A stretch of DNA of 52,313 bases from an uncultured Mediterraneibacter sp. (GTDB lineage: Bacteria > Bacillota > Clostridia > Lachnospirales > Lachnospiraceae): positions 1 to 52,313 of the forward strand of contig CALWMN010000018.1 of NCBI GenBank assembly GCA_944381935.1, in the 5' to 3' direction. Numbering within the stretch: the first letter of the stretch is position 1; each line of letters starts with the position of its first letter. The notes below the pieces were generated by a model. The model was not told the DNA's origin, did not search any database, and was given only the letters and a program-made list of their open reading frames with translations. Shown here piece by piece: positions 15,994-24,900 of the stretch. A program made the translations under genes and the position numbers.

Positions 15994-17661
15994 TTGGCTA
16001 GGACAGCAAAGCGGTATTTACTTGAGAGAAATATCAATACAGCGAAAATAATAGTCTATAAAGCTGGTAATTATCTGCGGCTGTCGGTTGACAGCGATTA
16101 TACCGGAAGTGACTCTTTGGAAAATCAGCGGCGGCTTGCAAAGGAATATGCGGACAGGCATAGCGATATAGAAATCGTCAGAGAGTATGTGGATGACGGA
16201 AAAACCGGAACTACATTCCAACGCCCTTCTTTTGACCGGATGATGCATGACTTGAAAAAAGGCGTTATTAACTGTGTGATTGTAAAGGACTTATCTCGAT
16301 TTGGAAGAGAATATATTGATGCGGGAAATTATATTGAAAAAGTTTTCCCTTTTTTGGGAGTACGGTTTATTTCTATTGTAGATAAATATGATAGCGAAGA
16401 TCCTGGCTGCGACAAGGAATTGCTGCTGATTTCACTGAAAAATTTGATGAATGAGATGTATGCCAGAGACATTTCAAGAAAAGTAGGAACGACATATCAG
16501 ATCAAACACCAGGAACATATATTTTATCGTTCCTCTACAGTTCCATATGGCTACAAAATGGACGAAAACGATGAAAATTACTGTATTGATGAAGCCCCGG
16601 CAGAGATTGTGAAGACCATATTCAGGAAATACCATGAAGGGTGTTCAAAGTACGCTATTTCTATCTGGCTTTATGAACACAACATTCTGACGCCCAGGCA
16701 GTACAGTCAGACAGGGCATGTTTACTGTGGGGAGGGTGATGTGCTGAGACAATGGTATATAAGTACGATAAGTCGTATACTGAGTAATCCTGTCTATATA
16801 GGAAATATTGTTCGCCACAAAACAGAACAGAGCTTTTATGCCGGGGAAAAATCCAGTCCTGTTCCGGAAACAGAGCAAGTCCGGATCACTGGCAATCATA
16901 AGCGGATTATCAGTGAAACTGTTTTTGCAGAGGTACAGGAGATGATGAAGCGTACAGGCGAAATATATAAGGAATACAGAAAAGACGCAGACCAAACGAA
17001 AAAGACTATTGCGTTCGATAAAAATGTTTTTCATGGAAAACTCTTCTGTGGAGATTGTAAAGCACCTATGATTAGAACCGTCGGCTATAAAATGTGTCAC
17101 AGAGAGCCAAAACGGATAAAAATATTTAAATGCAGTTTCCATGCCAATAACAAAAACCTCTGCGATTCCAGAGGCATAGAGGAACTGGAATTGTGCAAAA
17201 TCCTCTATACGACAATCCGCAGACATATTTCTTTTATTAAGGGCATAAGAAAGCTGGCCGATCAGGAAATAAACTTCTCTTTTGAAGAAAAGATAAGGCG
17301 TATAGGGAAAGAAAAAGATCAGTTGCAGACCAGGAAAATTATGGCAGAACAAGAATACATTCACGTTTACTCACGATATAAAACGAGAGAAATACAAGGG
17401 AAAGACTTCCAGACTTTCCGCAAAGATTATCTTGGGCGGACGAAAATGTTGGAGGAACAAAAAGCAGGACTGGAGCAATCGGAAAAAGCGCTGAATAAAT
17501 CCTGCATGGACATGAAAAAGATGTTTGCAGACTGGCTGCAGTTTGAAAATGTAAATGAGCTGACAGAGAAAATGATTGAAACCTGTGTAGAGAGAATTAA
17601 TGTTTATGCAGGGGGGCGGATAGAGGTCAGATTAACGTATCGGGATATTTTTGTCACATAG
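15994..17661 (+). CDS. Large serine recombinase 2 of the spmA element
   Basis: A 555-residue large serine recombinase with catalytic Ser31 in NYLRLSVDS, KDLSRFGREY, YARDISRKV, a recombinase domain, a zinc-ribbon start LFCGDCKAPM and a coiled-coil tail. The start is TTG 15994 with AAGGAGG 9 bases upstream, 25 bases after the stop of recombinase 1. It overlaps the 5' region of recombinase 3 only if the longer start of that gene is used. All catalytic positions I can check are kept, so it is not an obvious pseudogene. Confidence 0.92.
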   Translation: MARTAKRYLLERNINTAKIIVYKAGNYLRLSVDSDYTGSDSLENQRRLAKEYADRHSDIEIVREYVDDGKTGTTFQRPSFDRMMHDLKKGVINCVIVKDLSRFGREYIDAGNYIEKVFPFLGVRFISIVDKYDSEDPGCDKELLLISLKNLMNEMYARDISRKVGTTYQIKHQEHIFYRSSTVPYGYKMDENDENYCIDEAPAEIVKTIFRKYHEGCSKYAISIWLYEHNILTPRQYSQTGHVYCGEGDVLRQWYISTISRILSNPVYIGNIVRHKTEQSFYAGEKSSPVPETEQVRITGNHKRIISETVFAEVQEMMKRTGEIYKEYRKDADQTKKTIAFDKNVFHGKLFCGDCKAPMIRTVGYKMCHREPKRIKIFKCSFHANNKNLCDSRGIEELELCKILYTTIRRHISFIKGIRKLADQEINFSFEEKIRRIGKEKDQLQTRKIMAEQEYIHVYSRYKTREIQGKDFQTFRKDYLGRTKMLEEQKAGLEQSEKALNKSCMDMKKMFADWLQFENVNELTEKMIETCVERINVYAGGRIEVRLTYRDIFVT

Positions 17662-17692
17662 GAGTATGGAAAAAGAAAGGGGGCATCAGCTT

Positions 17693-19246
17693 ATGTTTAT
17701 GATTCTGGCCTTGTATCTGCGCCTTTCCAGGGAAGATGATGAGCCGGACGAGAGTAACAGCATAACGAACCAAAGGCTTATTCTGCGGAAATATATTGAG
17801 CAGAGACCGGAATTTCAAGGATATATCATAAAGGAGTATGCGGACGATGGGTATAGCGGCAGAAATTTTGAACGTCCGGCGGTAAAGGAACTTCTGGAAG
17901 ATATCAGAACCGGCAAAGTATACGGCATACTTGTGAAAGACTTCTCCCGGTTTGGAAGAAATCTGATCGAGGTCGGAGATTATATTGAGAAGATATTTCC
18001 CCTTTTGGATATTCGGTTTATTGCTGTTAATAATCATTTTGACAGTGCGGATTATGACGGAACAACGCCGGATATGGACGTTTCTTTTCAAAATCTGATG
18101 TATGATTACTCTAGTGCGGAAAACTCCGTGAAAATAAAAGGCGATTTGTTTAACCGTAGAAAAAGTGGGAATTTTCTGGCTTCGTTTGCGCCGCTCGGAT
18201 ATATGAAATCCCCGCAGAATCATAATCAACTTATCATAGATCCGGAGGCTGCGTGGATTATCCGTACTATTTTTGATAAATACAGTAAATGGGGTGTGAA
18301 AGCACAGGTGGCTCGTTATCTGAATGATAATAAAGTGCCAACGCCTCTGCAGTATGCCGTCCGGAAAGGTAAGATGAAACGATGGAAATATGAGGAAGAT
18401 GAAAAGTTCTGGAGCGGTGCTATAGTAGGGAAAATTATTAAAAATCCGGTCTATATCGGCCATGTTGTCTTTCATAAATCAGAAGTACAAGAACCGGCGT
18501 CCCCACAGCGCAGATTCTTGCCAAAAGAAGAATGGAATATTTGTGAGAATGTCCATGAACCGATTATATCAAAGGAACTTTTTGAATGGGTAAACAGCAC
18601 AGAATTTCTCGAACAGACAACAGGAGATCAGCAGAAAAAGGAAAAAAGAAAACCTGGAAGTAAAGACTCTCCGATAAAAGGTTTCGTAAAGTGCGGCGGA
18701 TGCGGGCATAGCATGGTCAGACGCAACAGGGCAAATGCCTCTTATTATTGCCGCTACTATTACGAAAGCAAAAAAGAGGAGTGCTGTAAGGAAAATATAA
18801 AAGAAGCTGATCTTATCGAAATTGTAAAAGCGGCAGTATGCAGGCAGGCAATGGCCGCCGCAGATTTAAGAAAACTCCTGAAGATGCAGAAAGATGCTGA
18901 ACGTCAGAATCGAGATCACTGGAAAAAACAGAAAAAGCAACTGGAAAGGCAAATCCAAAAACTTCAGAAAGAGAACTTTGAGCTGTATGAGAAGTATAAA
19001 GCAGGTCAGCTATCCAGAGAGGTGTTCGCTGAACTGCGGAAGAAATGCCGGGAAAGGATACAGCATCTTCAAAAACAACTGGAGGAATACACTGGAAAAC
19101 AAGTCACCATAGGATTGACCAGAGAGATAGTGGAACAGCTCATTTTCAAAATCTATGTATATGACCGGAACAGAATTGAAATAATCTTTAACTTCCAGGA
19201 TGAATGGGAGGCTCTTGTCAAATCGACAAAAGGTTTCGAGAATTGA
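17693..19246 (+). CDS. Large serine recombinase 3 of the spmA element
   Basis: A 517-residue large serine recombinase with catalytic Ser12 in YLRLSRED, KDFSRFGRNL, zinc ribbon VKCGGCGHSM and a strongly charged coiled coil (about residues 405-470). The linker motif usually written YARDxSxKI reads YSSAENSVKI, which is divergent. ATG 17693 has AAAGGGGG about 10 bases upstream; the in-frame ATG 17666 is an alternative. Its stop codon is 42 bp from the right end of the element. Confidence 0.92.
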   Translation: MFMILALYLRLSREDDEPDESNSITNQRLILRKYIEQRPEFQGYIIKEYADDGYSGRNFERPAVKELLEDIRTGKVYGILVKDFSRFGRNLIEVGDYIEKIFPLLDIRFIAVNNHFDSADYDGTTPDMDVSFQNLMYDYSSAENSVKIKGDLFNRRKSGNFLASFAPLGYMKSPQNHNQLIIDPEAAWIIRTIFDKYSKWGVKAQVARYLNDNKVPTPLQYAVRKGKMKRWKYEEDEKFWSGAIVGKIIKNPVYIGHVVFHKSEVQEPASPQRRFLPKEEWNICENVHEPIISKELFEWVNSTEFLEQTTGDQQKKEKRKPGSKDSPIKGFVKCGGCGHSMVRRNRANASYYCRYYYESKKEECCKENIKEADLIEIVKAAVCRQAMAAADLRKLLKMQKDAERQNRDHWKKQKKQLERQIQKLQKENFELYEKYKAGQLSREVFAELRKKCRERIQHLQKQLEEYTGKQVTIGLTREIVEQLIFKIYVYDRNRIEIIFNFQDEWEALVKSTKGFEN

Positions 19247-19269
19247 TAAAGTTTCTAAAAAGATTAAAT

Positions 19270-19305
19270 CATTTATTTAACGTAAGGTGGACTGAAGGCA
19301 ATGGA
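19270..19305 (+). other. Right attachment site of the spmA element
   Basis: Element DNA ends ...ATTTAACGTAAGGT, then GGA (19289-19291) resumes the spmA frame with CTG AAG GCA ATG. TAAC at 19278-19281 mirrors GTTA at 9630-9633 on the left end, about GG. Confidence 0.8.
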
Positions 19306-19570
19306 GGAGCTTGGAAATCTGGAGGATGACAGAAGAAACGGAAAAGTTTTGGGACCGGTGAGAAAGAAAGGAATTGCCAGCAATGAGATGTGTACGTTCC
19401 TTATTATAAATATCTCATCCCTCCAGTTAATCCCGGTGAATGTGATCGCTTACAGAAGCCAGTACGGCAGCGCCGACCCTGCGGGGATCATCGGGGCAGG
19501 CATACTGGCGACGGCGGTGAGCACAGGCGCGGCGGTGTTGTTCTGCAAACTGATGGACAGGAAGCAATAA
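19289..19570 (+). CDS. spmA: spmA, C-terminal part (interrupted)
   Basis: Ninety-three codons continue SpmA exactly where the 9291 part stops: GLKAMEELGNLED, then MCTFLIINISSLQLIPVNVI and PAGIIGAGILATAVSTGAA, matching the SpmA C-terminal half. A weak AAGGTGG (19284-19290) could allow isolated translation from ATG 19301, giving 89 residues, but this would lack the first half of the membrane protein. No spmB follows; the next gene has its own promoter. Confidence 0.92.
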   Translation, partial: GLKAMEELGNLEDDRRNGKVLGPVRKKGIASNEMCTFLIINISSLQLIPVNVIAYRSQYGSADPAGIIGAGILATAVSTGAAVLFCKLMDRKQ

Positions 19571-19587
19571 ATTCTTGAGATTTATGC

Positions 19588-19616
19588 TTGACCTGACAGA
19601 GTGAAAATGATAGGAT
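19588..19616 (+). promoter_or_regulatory. Sigma-A-type promoter for the AbiEi-like gene
   Basis: -35 TTGACC (19588-19593), 17-base spacer, -10 TAGGAT (19611-19616), about 60 bp before the start codon of the AbiEi-like gene. Confidence 0.6.
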
Positions 19617-19678
19617 ATGTGTAAATTTAAGTGCGAAGTATCAGCCAGATAAACAGAAAGAGAAAAGGAGTTGGACAT

Positions 19679-20302
19679 ATGCTGCTGAGAACCTATGACA
19701 AGATACTGGAATTATTTCGTGAAAACCGGGGATACATGAGCTTTGAGACGTTGAAGGAGGAGGGGATCACGATATCCCAGATACGCGAGCTGGTGGACAG
19801 AGGCGTACTGGATAAATTTGCCCGGGGTTGGTACTGGTGTAATGAATGTGGATATAGCAGACCGGCTGACCACCGGTATGTTGAAATCGGGAAGGTGAAC
19901 AGCAAAGCGGTGATATGTATGGAGAGTGCCTGTTTTTTGCAGGGGCTTTTGAAAAAGGAGCCAAAGATCATTTCTGTTGCGACTGAGCGGACCGACCGCA
20001 AGAAAATGGAATTTTCGTTTCCGGTTAATCGATACTACCTGCAGAATACGGGGTATGAGGGTGAGATCGAGGAAGTTATCACCGAATATGGAAACTACAG
20101 AGTTTACTCGTTGGACCGGTCTGTCTGTGACTGCATCCGAATGAAGAACAAGCTGGATAAAAAAGATTTGGGGGAAATTGAGAGCGCCTATAAAAAGAGC
20201 AAAGGCGATGTGAACAGGCTGCTTGCTTATGCAAAAGGCCTCAGGGCGCTCAAATGTATCAAAGAAAGCAGCATTGAGCGGATGAGCGAAGGGGCAGAAT
20301 AA
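19679..20302 (+). CDS. AbiEi antitoxin-like transcriptional regulator (orphan)
   Basis: A 207-residue protein whose N-terminal winged-helix region (LRTYDKILELFRENRGYMSF, then ITISQIRELVDRGVLDKFARG) resembles the DNA-binding domain of AbiEi, the antitoxin of type IV toxin-antitoxin systems. The C-terminal part (YRVYSLDRSVCDCIRMKNKL) also fits that family. AAGGAG lies 8 bases before ATG 19679. No AbiEii nucleotidyltransferase toxin is next to it; the next gene is a phosphodiesterase. It is probably a solitary regulator. Confidence 0.75.
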   Translation: MLLRTYDKILELFRENRGYMSFETLKEEGITISQIRELVDRGVLDKFARGWYWCNECGYSRPADHRYVEIGKVNSKAVICMESACFLQGLLKKEPKIISVATERTDRKKMEFSFPVNRYYLQNTGYEGEIEEVITEYGNYRVYSLDRSVCDCIRMKNKLDKKDLGEIESAYKKSKGDVNRLLAYAKGLRALKCIKESSIERMSEGAE

Positions 20303-20317
20303 GAAAGGGGAAGGCAT

Positions 20318-20887
20318 ATGAAATTAATGATCGCATCGGATATCCACGGGTCGGCATATTACTGCAGGCAGATGCTGGAAGCATATCAGCGTGAGAAGGC
20401 GGACAGGCTGATGCTTCTGGGGGATATCCTGTATCACGGACCGAGAAATGATCTTCCGGAAGGGTATGCCCCGAAGGATGTGATCGCCATGCTGAATCCT
20501 CTGAAGCGGGAACTGCTGTGTGTGAGAGGAAACTGTGACACGGAAGTGGATCAGATGGTGCTGGAATTTCCGATTATGGCAGAATACTGTTTTCTCGAAT
20601 TAGGTTCTTCGACAGTCTTTGCATCCCATGGGCATATTCACAACCCGCGCAGCCTGCCGCCTGTGAAGAACGGGGATATCCTGCTGAACGGGCACACGCA
20701 CATACCTGCCTGCGAGGAGATCATGGATGTGAATGGGGCATTGTACCGCTACTTGAATCCGGGATCTGTCTCGATCCCGAAGGAGGGGTCTGCCCACAGC
20801 TATATGATATATGAGTCGGGAATATTTACATGGAAAAATCTGGAAGGGGAGGAATATATGACATGGAAGAGCGATTCGCACTTTTGA
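20318..20887 (+). CDS. yfcE: YfcE/MJ0936-type metallophosphodiesterase
   Basis: A 189-residue calcineurin-like phosphoesterase with the metal-binding motifs SDIHG (residues 7-11), LGDILYHGP, RGNCD, SHGH and NGHTH. This is the full set for a di-metal phosphodiesterase of the YfcE type. AAAGGGGA lies before ATG 20318. The end overlaps the start of the NYN-domain gene by 25 bases, so the two are co-translated. Natural substrate unknown. Confidence 0.9.
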   Translation: MKLMIASDIHGSAYYCRQMLEAYQREKADRLMLLGDILYHGPRNDLPEGYAPKDVIAMLNPLKRELLCVRGNCDTEVDQMVLEFPIMAEYCFLELGSSTVFASHGHIHNPRSLPPVKNGDILLNGHTHIPACEEIMDVNGALYRYLNPGSVSIPKEGSAHSYMIYESGIFTWKNLEGEEYMTWKSDSHF

Positions 20888-21822
20888 TTGACGCGGACAA
20901 TGTCTCTGCGAAATACATCAAGCCGATACTGGACGAGCTTTCCAAATATGGAAATGTGACCTACAAGAGGATTTACGGGGACTGGACAAAAACAAACAAT
21001 GCAAGCTGGAAGGAGGAGCTGCTTCAGAACTCCATAACGCCTATCCAGCAGTTCAGTTATACACACGGAAAAAATGCCACGGATTCCGCGATGATTATAG
21101 ATGCAATGGACATGCTGTATACAAGTGAGCTGGAAGGATTTTGCCTGGTGTCAAGCGACAGTGACTTTACAAAGCTTGCCAGCCGTCTGCGTGAGAGCGG
21201 AAAGACGGTGATCGGAATGGGGGAGGATAAGACTCCGTCCCCGTTTCGGAAAGCCTGCGATATCTTTACGGTCCTTGAGCTGCTGCTGGAGGACAACACG
21301 ATGGAGAAGGATGAGCGGTCGCATCACAGTCAGGGAAAGGAAGCAAAAAAAGAGACTGCGGCGTCCAAAGAACAGATTGAAGAGGCTGTGGTAAAGATTA
21401 TTACGGAAAATCAGAACGATGACAGGGAAACAGGGCTTGGAGAAGTGGGGAGCCGCCTGGTCAAGCTGTATCCTGACTTTGACGTACGCCGGTACGGGTA
21501 TAGCCTGCTCTCTAAATTTCTTGAGACATTTCCGAAACTGAAGCTGATCCAGGAAGGGACGAAAGTGTCCGTTACGCTGTATGAGGATAAGAGTAGGAAG
21601 GAGATGCTGGAGGAGTATATTCTTGAGCAGATCAAAAGCAACGGAAGATACGGAATATCCCTGGGGTCTCTGGGAAACAGGATTCGGATGAAATTCGGGG
21701 ATTTTAAAGTGAGGGATTATGGATTCTCCCAGTTTAAGCAGTACATCCAGAGCTTCCCGGATGTCATGCTGCTTGAGGACGGAGAGCGGACGAGGGCTGT
21801 TTATAAAAAAGAGAAGGAATAG
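20863..21822 (+). CDS. NYN-domain (LabA-like PIN) protein with two OST-HTH/LOTUS domains
   Basis: A 319-residue protein. The N-terminal NYN nuclease-like domain has ALLIDADNVSAKY, YGDWT and LVSSDSDFTKLASRL, which carry the acidic residues (about residues 8-130). Two copies of the OST-HTH/LOTUS RNA-binding fold follow (about 165-240 and 246-318); both contain a [KV]xFGDFKVRDYGF/YPDFDVRRYGY-type segment. ATG 20863 has GGGGAGG about 10 bases upstream. NYN plus LOTUS suggests an RNA-directed nuclease or RNA-binding regulator; this is inferred from the domains. Confidence 0.86.
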   Translation: MEERFALLIDADNVSAKYIKPILDELSKYGNVTYKRIYGDWTKTNNASWKEELLQNSITPIQQFSYTHGKNATDSAMIIDAMDMLYTSELEGFCLVSSDSDFTKLASRLRESGKTVIGMGEDKTPSPFRKACDIFTVLELLLEDNTMEKDERSHHSQGKEAKKETAASKEQIEEAVVKIITENQNDDRETGLGEVGSRLVKLYPDFDVRRYGYSLLSKFLETFPKLKLIQEGTKVSVTLYEDKSRKEMLEEYILEQIKSNGRYGISLGSLGNRIRMKFGDFKVRDYGFSQFKQYIQSFPDVMLLEDGERTRAVYKKEKE

Positions 21823-21827
21823 ACGGT

Positions 21828-21862
21828 ATTACCCGACGGATTTTTCTGTCGGGTAATCTTTC
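21828..21862 (+). terminator. Terminator after the NYN gene
   Basis: ATTACCCGAC (21828-21837) pairs perfectly with GTCGGGTAAT (21848-21857) and is followed by CTTTC. It ends the AbiEi-yfcE-NYN transcript. Confidence 0.8.
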
Positions 21863-21873
21863 GCAGAATATCC

Positions 21874-21902
21874 TTGATTATGCGTTTTGAAGTGAGTATA
21901 AT
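21874..21902 (+). promoter_or_regulatory. Strong sigma-A-type promoter for the ABC transporter
   Basis: -35 TTGATT (21874-21879), 17-base spacer, -10 TATAAT (21897-21902); start codon of the transporter is 75 bp downstream. Confidence 0.75.
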
Positions 21903-21976
21903 TGACTCTAAATTAATTGGCATGAGGGGGCAGATGCAAGTGCGAACCGGAAATTTGGAAAAAGGAGTAGCGGCAT

Positions 21977-24900
21977 ATGCTTCAGATTAAAAATATTTGC
22001 AAACAATATAAGACAGGAAGCCTGGTACAGAAAGCGCTTGACAACGTCAGCCTGAACCTCAGGGACAATGAATTTGTCGCAATCCTGGGCCCGAGCGGGT
22101 CAGGGAAGACAACGCTTCTGAATATCATTGGCGGACTGGACCGATATGACAGCGGAGACCTTATCATCAATGGGATCTCCACAAAGAAATACAAGGACAG
22201 GGACTGGGACTCATACAGGAACCATACGATCGGATTTGTCTTTCAAAGTTATAATCTGATCCCGCACCAGACCGTACTCTCTAATGTAGAACTGGCCCTG
22301 ACAATCTCAGGCATCTCAAAAGCGGAAAGGCGGGAGAGGGCGAGAAAGGCACTGGAGAAAGTGGGGCTGGGGGAACAGCTCCACAAGAAGCCAAACCAGA
22401 TGTCAGGAGGACAGATGCAGAGGGTCGCCATTGCCAGGGCGCTGGTCAATAACCCGGATATTCTGCTGGCCGATGAACCGACAGGGGCACTGGACAGCGA
22501 TACAAGCATACAGGTGATGGAGCTGTTAAGGGAAGTTGCCAGAGACAGGCTGGTCGTCATGGTAACGCACAGTCCCGAGCTGGCGGACGCCTATGCCAAC
22601 CGGATTGTCAGCCTGCGGGACGGTTCGATCCGCTCAGATACGAATCCGTTTGAAGTCGATGAGGCTGCCCTGGAAGAGCCGGAACATAAAAATATGGGAA
22701 AAGCATCCATGTCTTTTCTGACAGCGCTGTCTCTTAGCTTCAATAATCTGAAGACAAAAAAGGCGCGGACTCTTCTGACGGCATTTGCAGGCTCTATCGG
22801 CATCATTGGAATTGCACTGATCCTTTCCCTCTCGAATGGGGTAAATTCATACATCCAGTCTGTGGAGGAGGAGACTCTTTCCGAGTATCCCCTTGAGATT
22901 CAGAGTACGGGGGTGAACCTCTCGTCAATGATGGAGTCTGACACGGCGGAAGAAGAGCAGGACAGCGGGCAGGTCAGGGTAAGACAGATCATCGCGGATA
23001 TGTTTTCCACAATGGACACCAACGACCTGGAGTCTTTAAAGGAGTATTTTGACAGCGAGGAGAGCGGGATCGGAGCGTATACGAACGCGGTCGAGTATTC
23101 TTACAGCGTCACGCCGCAGATATACCGTCAGGAGGATGACGGGGAAGCCAGGCAGGTGAACCCGGACAGATCCTTTGAAGCTATGGGGTTTGGGTCTGCT
23201 TCCGGTTCCAACAGCCTTATGTCGGCAGCGATGAGCACGGATATTTTTTATGAAATGCCGCAGCATGAAGAACTGTATAAAGACCAGTATGAAGTGAAGG
23301 CAGGGCGGTGGCCCAAAAGCTATAACGAGTGTGTCGTTGTCCTGACGTCGGACGGGAGCATAAGTGATTTCATGCTGTATACGCTGGGGCTCAGAGATCC
23401 GGAAGAGCTTGACGAGATGATCCGGCAGTTTATAGAGGAAGAAGATATAGAAGCGCCGGAGGATACCGGCACGTATTCTTATGATGATATTGTGGGGATT
23501 CAGTTTAAGCTGGTGGACAGTGCGGACTATTATGAATATGACAGTGAGTATGAGGTGTGGAGGGACAAGACGGATAACAGCGAATATATGAAAAGGCTGG
23601 TAGGCAGCGGGGAAGATATTACGGTTGTGGGCATTGTACAGCCGGCAGAAGACGTCGCGGTAAGTATGCTCAGCACAGGGATCGGTTATCCGTCATCTCT
23701 TACAGAGCACGTCGTAAGCCGGGCAGAAGAAAAGGAGATTGTTCAGGAACAGATCAAAAATAAAGAACTTAATGTGTTTACAGGAGAGCGATTTGGCGAG
23801 GAAAGCGACGGCAGTTTCGATATGGCAACACTGTTTACGGTGGATGCAGGGGCGCTTCAGGAGGCGTTTGGATTTGACGAGAGCAAGCTGACATCGGGAA
23901 TGACGGGTTCTTTTGATATTGGCAGCGGAGAGATTGACCTGTCCGGCATGGCGGATTTAGGCAGCGTCACGGTCGAGCTTCCAGACGTACCGGAGCTGAA
24001 GCTCGGCGACCTGATGAGCGGATTTGACCTGACGGTGTCCCCTGATGCGCTGACCGGAATAGCTGCAAGCCTCCTGGAAGGGTACAAAGAGTATGCGGCT
24101 TCCAACCCGGAGGCAGATTTTACGAATCTGGCGGAGGATGTTACTGCCTATCTGAACTCGGCGGAGGGCCAGGCAGTCCTTTCCAGCCACATCATGGATA
24201 TTATCAGGGAAAGCGGAATTATGTCCGTTTCATCTGAGCAGCTCCAGCAGCTCGCGGTAAGTGTCATGACAGGTTTCCGGGAGTATGCTGTGAATAATGG
24301 CATGACAGACGTGTCCCAGTTCGATGCCTATCTGCAGGATTATATGCAGACGCCCGAGGCACAGCAGATCCTCTCGGAATGGGCAGCAGGAGTGTTCCAG
24401 AATGTGGGGGATATCACGATAACGACAGAGCAGATACAGTCCCTTGCGGCGGATCTGGCGGCAGGATATCAGCAGTATGCAGCGGCGAATGGAATGGCGG
24501 ATCCGAGCAGGATGGGGGAATATTTCCTTGCATATCTTCAGACAGAGGACGCTTCCAGAAGAGTTGCAGACGGACTGACGGGAGAAGTGGATACGGAAAG
24601 CCTCAGACAGCAGATTTCGTCAGCTCTTGAGACATACATGCAGGAAGTGATGACGTCATACGGTGAATCGCTGGGGAGCGCATTGGAAAGCCAGATCAAT
24701 TCTGCGATGGCGCAGGTGATGAGCCAGATTGGCAGCAGCATAGAGGACAGCATGACGGATGCGGTCAGACAGCTGGGGAATAATATACAGGACGCCATGA
24801 ACATTGATGCGGAGGCGTTCGCAAATGCAATACAGTTTAATATGGACGGGGATGAGCTTATGGAGCTGCTCATGTCAATGAGTTCCTCCCAGGAAGCCAC

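Larger units (their letters stand above)
9621..19290 (+). mobile_element. 9.67 kb serine-recombinase element inserted in spmA (skin-like)
   Basis: The insert lies between the two halves of spmA, with the three bases GGA at both ends (9621-9623 and 19289-19291); its length is 9668 bp. Contents in order: a tyrosine recombinase with an invertible segment, cheW and a chemoreceptor gene, two small open frames, and three large serine recombinases at the right end. No phage structural or conjugation genes are seen. When the ends are joined as a circle, TAAC arms flank the core in inverted order with the symmetry centre on the GG dinucleotide. That fits a serine integrase that cuts at a 2-bp core. 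Compare the Bacillus sigK-interrupting skin element; developmental excision here is an inference. Confidence 0.9.

Noticed and set aside
19301-19570. A separate 89-residue membrane protein gene
   Set aside because: The frame continues without a break upstream to the element border at 19289 and matches the SpmA C-terminal half. It is the second part of an interrupted gene.
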